From assembly GCA_003415625.1 (NCBI GenBank), contig PYIU01000002.1, positions 3,286,001 to 3,350,000 on the forward strand: DNA of 64,000 nt. The letters run 5' to 3'. The stretch is from Aquanectria penicillioides. Lineage: Eukaryota; Ascomycota; Sordariomycetes; Hypocreales; Nectriaceae. This document shows, one piece after another, positions 23,652 to 35,390 of the stretch. Position numbers and translations under genes: made by a program. Numbering within the stretch: position 1 is the first letter of the stretch; each line of letters begins with the position of its first letter. A model generated the notes under the pieces. That model worked only from the letters and a program-made list of their open reading frames with translations, did not search any database and was not told the DNA's origin.

Positions 23652-26600
23652 TGATATTTTCGAAATCAAAAAATGAAAAGTATATTGGGGGATTTATTAG
23701 CGTCGAATTACCCTGTTCATCCAGTTTCTACGCGAGGTCCCCGCTCGGTTGATGTGTGGTTGGAGAGAAGGATTCAGCCTCGGACGTTGGTTTCATGCGG
23801 ATGTCACGGAGGGCCGTTAAAGCACGGAGCGAGGACCAGAGAGGGTTGTCCTCCCCCGTCCACGGCAGCTTGGCCCGGAAGCGCCATGGAAGCCATCCTC
23901 ATTCGATCGACATTACGGTCCAATACTGATTCTCTGATGTCATACTCACTCGGCAACGAATACTGGGCAGGACATGCTAGAAGATGGTGTTGATGCGTTG
24001 TACATTTTGGATGCAGTGGGGCCTGGCGGCAAGGGCGTCTCAATGCCCAACCGCATAAAGTCCCAAAACCTCAAACCCTCTTTGACGTGCAGCACACCAC
24101 TTAGAATGGGTGGGCGGGGTTTCGAGCGTCTTTGGCTGGGCGAGTGAGCCCTGATTTGCTGAGAATCGCCAGCCCATCTGCATTGCCATGCTGGGCCGGC
24201 GATAGTTGAATCCCAAATATGAAAACATGAGGCAATCGTGGACGATGGCTTTCGCGGACAACGTCTTGCATAGAACAGCACTCTGTAAAATCCCTCTTGT
24301 CTCGGGTATGTTGGTTTCAAGGCCTCAACTGGATAGACAAACCTTGTTTTGTTTTATGCCGCAGAGACATGCATTTCAAGGCGGGCGAGAGATTCTCTCC
24401 CAAGGCCAACAGTGCGGCAGATAGAACGATGGACAACTGGCATTGTTCCATCCATGACACCCACCCACCCTCACACGCCGAAGCTGGAATTTCCTGTATC
24501 GTCGGTCGAGCAAGGCGACTCTGACAGCATGCGTATGCCTAGATTTAGAATGACTGCGCATGACGTGACCTGATTCTAGAGAGAAGAGCTCAAACGAGCT
24601 CTTTTACCCGACAGGCTGTATCTCATCCTTCCCATGGAGTGGGGGCAGTTCATTCGGGTTCCAATTCATCGGGCAAGAGATCGGCCGGTGATGCACGAGA
24701 AAGAGGCTTGAGGCTGCGAGACATGGCGCGTGAGTGGCTGTGGTTGCGCCCACGTCCTCGAGGAGTATGTATGTCGGCGCTGTTGGGGGTTCTGATGCAT
24801 GCGGGTTGGTTTCCGAGGAATGGCTTCTGGAAGCATGTATTCGAGCCCAATCAATCCTGGATCCCGGAATGACCGATGACTAGGTAGGGAGGGGACAGAG
24901 ACGGACTCACTCGCGTAGGCACGTCAGACAGCCGGGGGATTCGATCCAAGGCAGATTGACGACATTGCCAAACAGGGAAGTTCGTTGGTTCTGTGACAAA
25001 CAGCTTGCTCGATAAACTACTTCGCCTAAACATGTGATGTGTTGCCGAAGTGGGAGAAGCCGAGAGACACCGTCGGAAACGTCCCCGGCAACTCACGGCC
25101 TGAGTATCCCCTCCTATCAAGGGTATTGGTAACGACGGCATCGTGCGTGGGAGAACAAATGGCCCAATTCATTAGCTAGTGAGCCAAGATCGGGCCAGCA
25201 AGCCCTCTCTCATCTCGGCTTACCTACATGCGCTGAAACTGTATGACGACGAGATAGGCTTAGTCTGATCAACTGGATATCGACATAGCCTTACGGGTTG
25301 GGTCCCGACAATAATGATGAATTTTGACGTCGATGCTGCGACCATCCCATGGAATTATGTTTGTCGTGTTTCGAGTTGCTGCAGGAGCAGAGGCGACCCT
25401 GACCAGTCTGCTCGTCTCATACTTTGACACCCTCCATGCGTGGATGACGGAGGTAGGATGTGGGACGATGTCTATATGAGCCGTGGCCAAGTCACCGTGT
25501 GTAAATGAAGCAATCTTGGGTTGGGACGTATCAACACGGGAAGACAGGGTTCTACGATTTGACAACTTTGAATCGAAATTTATTTGGCCGTCTGGAGGCC
25601 CGGCGCCAATCAGGCCATGTCTGGGTGACGATAAATTGACAAGTCGATTGGCTTATGGTGATTGCAGCCAGCCGCCTCGTGGCCAGCTGCCGATGTGCAC
25701 GTTTGCTGCGGGTGGGCCTAAGAAACGGCCATCGGCCTCCAAAGGATGCAGGCCGAACAGGATTAGGTCTCGGACCTACCTAGGTAGGTAAGGAGGAAGG
25801 GATGACGGAGGGTAACAAGGAAAAAAGACGTAGCCTATTTGGACGCGATACCATGTACTGGTGTCATTCAAGATGGAGATCGGGTGTCACTGGTTGGTAT
25901 GAATATGTCCCTAAATCTCATTTCCCACACAGTTAGAGATCGGGAGCCTCGTCAAGAGTCGACGGAATACGACGTGACCAGATCGGCCAGTTGACATCTC
26001 CAATTGCCTACTTGGGCTGGACTATTGGCGGAGACTTTCCGTCACTGGTGGTGGCCACGAGGCCCTGGTCCTGTCATGACGGACGTTGGCTGTCCACTCA
26101 TCATTCATGGCGGCGACCTGGCCTGGCCGCTTGTTGGTGACTGCCCAGTCCCATCTTTCCTGTTCCTGTTCGGGCAAACACAGGACGGTCCCCGTGGCTT
26201 GAAGGAGGAGGGAAGACGGGATGGGCATTGCCAAATGAGCAGCCATCGTGGCCCACCCTCCAGTACCGTCCTGGTGGAGAGCACCGTCACCGGCCGAGTG
26301 CCTGGACGGGTGGTGGGTGGTGGGGAGTTGGTAGTGGGCGACGGCGGCGTAGTCGTTGAAAACAGCACGGGAAACAGGAAGTTGCAACCTGGAAGTACAA
26401 ATGGAATACCTTCAAAGGCTATACCTACCTGCACGGGCAACGCGGCACCGGATAGTAAAGTTTGCGGTACACCGCCTGATTTGTGTGTGTGTGTGTGTGC
26501 ATTCGCTTTCTTGTTTATTGTGGTGCACGGAGTAGCAGTACCAAGCAAAGAAGAAGTGCCGAGGCCTTGTTTGGGGAGTGATTGCAGCGAGCGGCTGTTA

Positions 26601-28464
26601 TTAGTTGCCAGCTGACGGACGGCTGGAAGACCTTGTCTAGCTCTATTTCGGGCATTCCGTACTGCACCTGCCCGTCCTTGGTGAGAGCAGAAAGAAGCTG
26701 AGCCAAGGTTCTAGGATGCAATGACCCTCCTGGAAAAGATAGAGATTGGGGAGCGTGCATCATCCTTACTCCGTGTCCTCCTGCGCATAATTGATAGAAG
26801 CTGAGAGTCAACGGAAGCAGCCTCGAGCCTTTAGAAGAAACATGCTCTGGAGGGAGGGCGGAGGTAGGTACATTAGGTAGTTATTAGCGGGCCCGGGTGG
26901 TGGCCACGGACCCGCAGAAGGCGCAGAGCCATGCCCTCATAAGGCTTAGGCAGGGCGGCCGTTATCGATAAAAATGGCGCTGGAGGCTTGAGCTCAGGCT
27001 GGTTGGGCAGGGCATTATAGCGCTGGCAGCGCGTCGGCGGCGTGTGGCGGGCACACTGGGGAGAGACGACGGCAGCCTTGTTGTTCGTTCTTAGGCGTTG
27101 TTGCTCCGCCAGGAAACAACCTTTGTTGACCGCACCTTGGCCTTGGTTTCTTTCCCTCCTGCAAACCTGCAAACCCCACGTCGAATTGCACTCCACATAT
27201 GCACCTCCCAGACGGTGCTGCGACCTCGACCAGACAACTCAGACACCCTCTTTGGACGCCGGATCGCGTCTTGTTGATTGTGAGTGTGAGTGCGAGTCCC
27301 AGTGCGAGTGCCCGGCGCAGCGCCGCGCAGCCTCCTCATCCTCTCTGCCTCAGTGGGCAGCCCCTCCGTCGCGCCTCCGTGCCTGCCTGCCTCTCTGCCC
27401 GCACCCGCACCAGCATTCAGCACCAGCATCAGCACCTGTACCCGTACCCGCACCCGCACCCCAGTCCGAAGTCCGCAAGCCGTAACCCGCAGCCTCACAA
27501 CAACAAAACGTGAGACGGACGGGGGCCCTCTCTCTCGCTTCCGCTTCCCTCCAGCCTCTCTCCGCTTCGCGCTCTCCGCACTCCTCCCCTCCCCTCCAAC
27601 CCTCGCTCTCGCTCTCGCCCTCGCCCTCGCCCTCACACTCCCCCCCGCCAGCCAAAAGTCGAAAAACGTTCTGACCCGATTTCGCAGCCTTCCGGGGCCC
27701 ATTGGCGAACGAGACGCTTGCGACCTCGTGTAACCCGGTACCCCAAGCACACCCCAGCGCTGCGCATCTAGTCGCGCCGCTCCGGCCCGTTAACCTAGAA
27801 GAGGCACGACGACAGTCCACTGTCCAACCGTGCTCTCTCCCGTCTGCGCCTACACCTGCGCGTCCGCGTTCGTGTCTACCTCCAGCGCATCCCCTCGTCT
27901 CGGTCCATTTCTGGCCTACAAACCACCTTCTCGCCTTGTCAACATCGACCTTGTGCGATCCGTCCACACCCTGCCACCACGCACACTCTCGCACACACAC
28001 GCGCGCGCCCAAGCTGACAGGCCTTGGTCTTCGTTTGCTTGCTTGCTTGACTGACTTGTGTGTTGACTTGCGCCGTCGGGCCCACCCCTCCCCCGCCTGC
28101 TCTTCTTATCCTCGCCCACAACAACCACGCCTTGCCTCCCACGCACACACCCCCAAGCCCAAGGACCGGCGTCATAGCCCCAGAATCCTGGGCCAGGGAC
28201 CGCGACCGTGAGCGACTAAGAGCCTTCGCCGGCAGTCAGGATTGACGCAGCACTGCAGCTTGGAGGACCCCTCCCCGACGCTTGCAAGCCCTACCATTTG
28301 CGACGTGGCCTGGGGACACATCATCTCGAGGCCCAGCTGTGCCAGCCCGAAGCATTTTACACAGACGCTAGCAGCCGCTGCAGGTAGCCAAATATGTCGG
28401 ATTCCCCCAATCCCCTCCCAAGGAGGTTGACCAAGGTGCACCGTCACCCGACGAGGAAGCACAA
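23652..28464. other. Long intergenic region and pyrimidine-rich leader upstream of HAP3
   Basis: 4.8 kb contain no gene I can support. About 23.9-26.9 kb is unremarkable mixed sequence with scattered short frames and a GT microsatellite near 26483-26500. About 27.2-28.4 kb becomes very C/T-rich on the + strand, with CTCGCT/CGCCCT iterations near 27600-27640 and ACCCGCACC-type repeats near 27430-27465. This is typical of a long transcribed leader of a fungal regulatory gene. An ATG at 28394 begins a frame that would join HAP3 if one base were added in the C run at 28404-28408. Confidence 0.55.
25776..25790. repeat. Palindromic TACCTAGGTA-type element
   Basis: The sequence around CTACCTAGGTAGG is a near-perfect palindrome. 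Related motifs recur at 45784-45832 and near 63299-63308. Confidence 0.7.
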
Positions 28465-29384
28465 ATGAATGAGCAACAACAAGACCCACAGGCTGCCGGC
28501 GCCGCGAGCTATGAGTTCGAGGGCGTGAAAGAGCAAGACAGGTGGTTGCCCATAGCCAATGGTAGGTCCTTTATTCCCTCTGGCGCTCCATCGTGATTTG
28601 TTCGTCCTTCTGCGCGAGCTGTCGAGCTGTCTAAGCCAGCCAGCCGTGCAGATTTTGGTCGTCCAATGTCTTGCGATTCGTCCTCCAAGTCACCCAAGGC
28701 GCCTCGCGCCTCAAAGGCCGACAAACCTGATGAGCTCGATGCTAACATTCGCAACTTTGCTCCAGTCGCCCGTATCATGAAGAATGCTCTGCCTGAAAAC
28801 GCAAAGATTGCCAAGGAGGCAAAGGAGTGCATGCAGGAGTGTGTGAGCGAGTTCATCTCCTTCATCACCAGCGAGGGTAAGTTGCCCCCGTCTTGACTCC
28901 CCCTTTCCCTGGCCGCAGCAGCTATATGCCTAGATCCGAGTCATGTCTCTCTTCTGCAGAAACGCTGACCTTCCGGACTTGCACAGCATCGGAGAAATGC
29001 CAGCAGGAGAAGCGAAAGACGGTCAACGGAGAAGATATTCTTTTCGCCATGACGTCTCTGGGCTTCGAGAACTACGCTGAGGCGCTTAAGGTGTATCTCT
29101 CCAAGTACCGTGAGGTAAGTTTCGTCTCGGACCCGAAATACCCCTGAGTCCTTCAACCTAACCCACGACTGCAGCAACAGAACCAGTCCAACCGGGATAG
29201 AGTGTTGGAGAACACTGCTTGGCCAGGGTCCATGATGTCCGGTGACAAGCCCGAGGGCGCGGCTGTTGGGGGTGAATTCCCCAACGCCGAAGGTTCCAAC
29301 AGCGTCGAAGGCGCCGCCGACCAGAACTACATGTACGGCTCTCAGCCCGGCCACAACGGCACCGCGACTGGCGATGGCTACTAG
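28465..29384 (+). CDS. HAP3: CCAAT-binding factor subunit HAP3/HapC (NF-YB)
   Basis: Exons 28465-28561, 28766-28876, 28987-29114 and 29175-29384 give 181 residues from this ATG. The histone-fold core is nearly invariant: [54 protein letters not shown] and [19 protein letters not shown], then [14 protein letters not shown]. It pairs with HAP5 (NF-YC), and with HAP2 binds CCAAT boxes. In filamentous fungi the complex also works with HapX in iron and redox control. The C-terminal tail is Gly/Asn/Ser-rich. The true N-terminus is uncertain. From ATG 28394, one added C in the five-C run gives MSDSPQSPPKEVDQ and joins this frame, which would lengthen the protein by 24 residues. Intron 1 is long (204 nt), and an ATG at 28666 within it is open into exon 2. 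Confidence 0.93.
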
Positions 29385-30626
29385 ATGCCGAACCCAGCAC
29401 CGGTATCGTTCAATCGGCCAAGTCGGGGCCTCGACAGGGGTAAGGATACGCCGCTCGGAACCGTTTGAGGCTCGCTAGTGGAGCTCCATACAAGCACGGA
29501 ACACCTGGGTTTGGGATGGGGATCTTATTGAGTGTGTATAAATACCGCCGCGACAATCTCGGAGGATTCAACTAGATGGAACCGGGGGGATACGGATGTA
29601 CATTGACGCGATGCGACAGAGGCGAATGGTTAACCACCTGAAAAAAAAAAAGTGCGACGACACAATGCCTTTTTGCTATCTGGATGATAGAGTTCTGGAC
29701 GATGTCTTCGGTTCACATGTCGGCTCAGGAGCGGTCTTGAGATGCGACAAAATGTCAGTTCGGCAGTCAACTGGGGCTCGGAGATGCAGAACACGGATAT
29801 GCATCGAGTTCCAGGAACAGAACAGAGACTTTATAGCTTTATAATTTGATTGGTTTCTATTGCTTTTCCAACTACAAGCACGGTTAGATCATGTCTCATT
29901 TTCTTCGAAAGTCGCTCGTAGTTCCACATCGGAATCGCCATCAATCATGGGCGTTGGTTCAAGATGTTAATGGAAGGAGGCTGTTTGCTTGCATGCTTCA
30001 CTTGGTCAAATATAAACGAGTTGAAAGCCAATTGGTGAGTGTATAGCCCTGGAAGTTCTCACGTTCTAGAAGCCTATCTAATTTGTTTCCCCTTTCTATC
30101 ACAGTTGTCTTATCTGATTTGCGTGATTGTCTTTGCCGGTGACATTAAGGATGAGAGGATGAATGACAGGGTGTGACGCAATGGGCTAAGAGGCGAAAGC
30201 GGTAAGGCAAAAAACGCACGGACCTCTGAAAACAACCAGCAAAAACAGTCGAGAGGCACGTGTGTGACCCCACTCTGTCGTCAAAATTTCCACTTGCACA
30301 ATGCTTTATCGAAAAAAAGTTGCCCGCCCACCAGCGCCAAAGAAATCCCCTTCAAACTCCGCCACCCCCCAAGGCTCTGATCCCAAGGGATTCCTCACCT
30401 TCAGCCTGCATCGCACCGCAGCCATCCTGCCACAGCGCTTACAGTAGATCTTACTATGAACAACGGCTCGTCGCAGCCCTTTTCGCAGTATATCTTTTCG
30501 TCCATGTTCATACCTTAGGCGCCCCCGCCCTGCTGAGACGAGACTTGGGACGTCGCTGTTGCCTAAGAAACCGCCACAATTCCCAGTGACGAGCACGCAC
30601 GACCACGCTCAGAGCGAACCACATCG
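29385..30626. other. Intergenic region HAP3 to RRN3
   Basis: It comprises the HAP3 3' flank (moderately AT-rich after 29.8 kb) and the RRN3 promoter/leader, which turns C-rich after about 30.33 kb. No supported gene. Confidence 0.5.
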
Positions 30627-32683
30627 ATGAGACCCTTTACCCCGACTTCTCGGACCTTTCCTGGTCCCATCGCCAAAAACTCGACTCCCGTCCGGTCGAT
30701 TCTGAAGCCCGCTTCGGTCCTGGGCAGAAGGAAGGCTGAATATGCTGGGCTCAGCGACCCGCTCGATGCGCCCGAGAGCCCAACCAAACGCCGAAAGGTC
30801 TTATTTGACGACATCCGAAACGTAACCTACGAGGTCGGAAGAAGATCGATGGATGACGTAAAGTTGGAAGTCAGGACCGCTCTCGAGGAGCACCTGCGGG
30901 GAAATGATGGCCAGTACGATACTCTCAAGGAGCTGTTTGCTAGCGACAAGCAGCGTTATCTGCCCCCAGTCGTCGGCGAAGAAGACGACACTCTGAAACC
31001 CATGAACTCCAGGTCTATGTCATGGCCCTCACTGGATGCATCCCCATCCTCAAGGACAAGGCCTGCAACGGACTAGTCAAGACTATTTTGAAATGCTCCT
31101 GGCTGGGGCGAGATGATGACTTTGTCAAGGTCTTCACGCACTTCCTAGCCGCCCTGGTCAGCGCCCAGGGCTCATACCTCTCTCCTGTTTTGTCCATGAT
31201 GGTGGAGAAATTCTCCGATACCCGACCCTCTGTCTGGTGTGTCCCAGACTTCCCTGAGGTCAGCCGCGAAACCATGCGAGATCGGCTCCACTCCACTCTG
31301 CAATACCTGCTCCAAATGTTCCCGTCTGCAATCCCAGTATTGGAAAACCTCCTCGGCGCGAAATTTCCCTTCCCCGACGAGTCCATGCGTGTCCACATGG
31401 CTTATATTCACAATCTGCTACGGATCAAGGACTATGTCCCAGTCCTGCGTGACGAGGTGCTGGACCTTATCCTGAACCGGGTTGTCAAGATCGATTCCCA
31501 AATGCAGGTTGACCTGGAAGACCTGGACGACGATGTAACCGCGGCAGTCATGTACGCCCTGCGAGACCATGCTGGCATCGTGGAGTGGGAGGACGATGCC
31601 GACGACGACGATAGCGACACAGAATCAGTCGAGAGTGACGACCCTGACTACGATGAAGATGCGGCTAGAATCAAGTCTATCAAGGGAAGTGTGGAAAAGA
31701 TGGATGCCGCCCTGGACACGCTCTTCAGGGTCTACACTCCTCTTTTCGCGAATCCCGGATCTGATGCTGCTTTCGATGCCTTCACGATTCTACTGCGCGA
31801 GTTTGATCACATGGTCTTGCCGACGTACAAATCCAGGCACACACAATTCCTCATCTTCCACTTTGCACAGATGCACGAGCGGCTGACGGATGCATTCTGC
31901 GGCCAGCTCATTGCCACTGCTTTCCAGGGGAATACGCCCAACGTCTTGAAGCAGGCCGCCGCCGCGTACCTGGCTAGCTTCGTTGCTCGAGGAGCACACC
32001 TCCCTGCAGACCTTGTACGAAGCATTTTCGCCCTTCTAATCCATCATCTGGAACAGTACCGCAAGAAGTATGAGCCGCTCTGTCGAGGACCCGATCTGAA
32101 GCGATTCCATCCATACTACAGCCTCGTCCAGGCAACGCTCTATATTTTCTGCTTTCGCTGGCAAGACCTAATCGTGGGAGCCCCAGAGGATGTTGACCCA
32201 GACGACCCGTCGTCGTACATTGGGCAGGAAGTCGAGTGGGTCGGAACGTCGAGGAAAGATCTTTCAGTCCAGATCTTTGGCAAGCTAAACCCGCTCAAAG
32301 TATGTGCTCCCGTTATTGTCGAGGAGTTTGCGAAGATTGCGCACCGTCTCAATTTCATGTACGTCTACCCACTGGTGGAGGGGAACAAGCGTATTCGCTT
32401 GACGCAATTCCTGTCATCCACGTATTCGATGGGCGGTGCTCTCCGAGACGCCGGGTATGAGGCCCAAGACGAAAGCTTCCACCAGCTGGATCCGTATTTC
32501 CCGTTTGACCCGTACCAGCTACCGGTCAGTAAGCGGTGGCTGGAAGGTGATTACGTGCACTGGAAGGCTGTGCAAGGTCTGAATGCCGAGGACGAGGATG
32601 ACAGTGACGACATGGATGATGTCGAGGACGACGATCTGGACGAGGGAACGGCTACGGATAGCGATGGCGACGATTATGAATAG
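30627..32683 (+). CDS. RRN3: RNA polymerase I transcription initiation factor Rrn3 (TIF-IA), one apparent frameshift
   Basis: The gene has no intron. It encodes about 685 residues once a single-base defect is allowed for. Rrn3 bridges Pol I and the core factor at rDNA promoters and is essential in yeast. The first 125 codons (MRPFTPTSRTFPGP..., with KRRKVLFDDIRNVTYEVGRRS) are in one frame. From HELQVYVMALTGC onward the protein continues in another. Adding one C at the CCC of 30999-31001 joins them as LKPHELQVYVMALTGC, a normal Rrn3 sequence. HEAT-like repeats follow (WLGRDDDFVKVFTHFLAAL, RVHMAYIHNLLRI). An acidic Asp/Glu insert characteristic of Rrn3 lies near residues 320-350, then FVARGAHLPADLV, FYYSLVQ-type helices and an acidic C-terminus. 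Because the gene is essential, a real null frameshift is improbable. Confidence 0.93.
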
Positions 32684-33548
32684 TTTTGTCTTGTTCTAGG
32701 AGGGGGCATCAGCGAGGCGTTAGGGGGATTTTGCAATTGTACCAAGGTTGATGATTTACTTGAGGGATGTCTTATCATATCAAGCTACTCTGTACAATTC
32801 AGGACAGAGCCAAGGCGTTGTATCTCGGAAATAAAAAGTCACGAGTGTTTGAATCAATGTCATGTCTGGGTCGAACTGTGTTACGGTTGATTACTTTACT
32901 AAGTTGTGAATGGCTGAGAGAGCCAAGCAAAAAAACCCTCCCGTTGCTGTCATGCAGCAAGGTGTGTGGGCTGAGCGTTCCTCGGGTCCAGGGGATGGGG
33001 GATCACGTCTCCGCCACCTGACGTTAGTCAACTGTAAACTTGCAAGGCATGTACATTGCCTTGCATCGGCAGGTACCTTCTGGGATTAACCTGCTCTGCT
33101 TCTCTGCTTTAGTAGGCAGGAAGGGACCTGGCGTGGCCCACCCCCCCTGGCCGCTGGGAAGCCGGGACCCTGCCCACCCACCTGCTCATTGCCCACTGCC
33201 GGCGGGGGGAAGAAAACCCGCTAGTAGTTAGAGAGTTGTCAGCACCGATTGACTCCTCCAAAATCTCCTCCGACATCTAATAAATGGCCTCTTCTTCAGT
33301 GGGAATGGCTACCTCGCGCGTCGTCATTCCTCTCTAGCTCTAAATCTCAAGCCTGCCTATCCCTGCATCGGACCCTGGCGAAGTCTCCGCCGACCTCTCC
33401 GCGGTCAATCTGGGATTATCCGGGCCATCGGCCGCTGTGCGCTCGCAGCCCACTCGCTCCGCTCAAGCCTAGTTTTCTATCTCCATCCCAGATATGAGGC
33501 GAGGCGGACGGGACGGCACACCTGACAGCATCCCACAACTCAGCGACC
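32684..33548. other. Intergenic region RRN3 to bZIP gene
   Basis: This is the 3' flank of RRN3 and a C/T-rich leader from about 33.1 kb onward. No supported gene or RNA. Confidence 0.5.
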
Positions 33549-35033
33549 ATGGCCACCGAGGAGTCGGCCGACAACAGGCCGTCGTTTACGTCTTTTTGGA
33601 AGAAGACTAAGAAGATACTGCAGGGGAATCGCGTCGAGTTTGTGCAGCAAGGGAAGCAGAACCCAGTCCCCAGCTCGCAAAGCAGTGAGTGTAAGTAACC
33701 ACCCCTGGTCCCACGGTCAACGTGTCGTTGTCGCCGGAGGCGAAGGTCGTATCGGATCATTAGATTGAGGCAGAGGGGATGTGTCTCATTACTTGGGGCA
33801 CAGATGTGATAGTATGCACGGAGGCTGAACCTCGCTCTAGCACCCGAAGCGCGCAGCGACAGCTCGCCACCAAAGCCCCTCACATCCGCCGACAAGGCGA
33901 GGGCACGACGTGCTCAAGTCCGGAAGGCCCAGATTCAGCACCGCCAACGCAAAGCCGAGTATGTCAAGAAGCTAGAACTCGATGTCACGCACTTCCGCGA
34001 GCTGATTGCTCTCACTGAGAGTGAAGCAGCTCAGTTGAGAAAGGAAAATGATGCCATGAAGTCGCAATTAAAGCTTGCCGGCGTAACCGTTTCAGTTGCC
34101 GATTCGGAAAACCTCACGCCACCAACATCCATAGAGGGAGTCGATGCGCAGATAGACCGCTTGTTGACCTCAGATCAGAAGCCTCAAGATGTCGCAACCT
34201 CACAAACGCTTGGTCCTGCCACCACCTTGCCCCAACAGACCCAGGAAGCGCCGGAAATGTTTGGTGATATCGATCTCGATGATATCATCGTAACCCTGAA
34301 GAAGAATGAAGAGTTGCGGACTCCAGTTTTCAGTGTACGGTCTAGCTCTACCGACCTGGACAGCAAATCACCAGATTCAAGTGCCGTATCAAGTCCTCCA
34401 TCGAGTGTAGGAAGCTCACAGCTCACTGAAGGCGAGGAGGCTATGGCGATCAACTTCATCCTGGCGTGAGTACTTGGACTAAACGATTTCCTTTTGGCCT
34501 CTAACTTGACAACCTTTAGGATGGAACACATTTGCTGGGATCATTTCTGGCTTGGAGACTACCCAAACCATCACCACCACACCGATGAATTCAAAGGCCA
34601 CACCCTCATGGCCTCTACCTTCGCCATGGCCCATGCCCCGGAGGAAGTATACGAAGGGCGCAAACAAATTTCCCACGCTTCCGAGTGCAGTGCCCACCGC
34701 GCTATGGGCATAGATCGCCACGTCCCTGCCGTTTTCTATGAGTGGTCAGCACCACGAATCTCCCTTATCGAACTGCATGGCTTAGCATCCTCGTTGAACC
34801 CAAGCGACAAAGAAGTAACACCTATCCAGGCGTGGTTTGAACTAGCCGATCGGTACCCAAAGAAAACGCTATTGCATCCCGGGTTGTTGTCATCCCTGAC
34901 CTGTGAGCTCAACGGAGTAGTGAAGTGCCTCGAGTTCGGCGCGGTTATGGAGAGAGAAGCTTTTGAGAGTGTTGTGGGGAGAATTTTAGGACCAGGTTTG
35001 GATGAGATGATGGCTGATACCATGATTGAATAA
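33549..35033 (+). CDS. bZIP transcription factor
   Basis: Exons 33549-33690, 33841-34465 and 34520-35033 encode 426 residues. A basic region (Lys66-Lys91) has the core QIQHRQRKAEYVKKLE, in which Arg82/Arg84 correspond to DNA-contacting positions. It runs into a short leucine-zipper-like helix (Leu92, Phe99, Leu113) and QLRKEND. The middle is Ser/Thr/Pro-rich with an acidic DIDLDDIIV patch that may act in activation. The C-terminal exon (MEHICWDHFWLGDYPNHHHH, later ISLIELHGLASSLNPSD) is conserved-looking and unlike a plain disordered tail. I recognise this layout among filamentous-fungal bZIP regulators but cannot assign a named orthologue. Exon 1 ends with two overlapping donors (GTGAGT at 33685 and GTAAGT at 33691), both in phase. 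They give products differing by two codons. Confidence 0.85.
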
Positions 35034-35390
35034 GCTTTTGACAGTTTGAGCGACGAGGGATTATGTGTTGTTATGGGACTGTTGGCTTACGAGGTGGATC
35101 CATACACCAAAGGCGTTTACCGATGAGGGAAAATGGAGTATCCTGTCGCCATGGGGAAGGACAGTGAGTGGATTGAAACTAGCAGAACGAGATATCCAGT
35201 TTTTATTTTATTTTTGGAATTGCAAAACGGGCAGGATCTTTAACACTTCACGTTTTAATATGTAGAATAGACACGGTCGTAAATTGTATTCTCATGGCAG
35301 ACTGCGTTGCTTTCTCCACGCTGGCAATAAATGATTCGCTCACGAACCTCTGACGTTGGACAACTCTATGAAAACAAAACTCCTGAATTT
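35034..35390. other. Convergent 3' intergenic region
   Basis: 357 bp lie between the bZIP and DOP1 stop codons. It is A/T-rich and should contain both polyadenylation regions. Nothing else is seen. Confidence 0.5.

Noticed and set aside
27199..27733. Open frames in the pyrimidine-rich HAP3 leader
   Set aside because: They translate simple repeats (Pro/Ala/Leu-rich) and have antisense counterparts of equal length.
30985..31005. Programmed -1 ribosomal frameshift site (AAACCCA) in RRN3
   Set aside because: The heptamer is not in the X XXY YYZ phase, and the same type of defect occurs in many unrelated genes at G/C runs, so missing bases are more likely.
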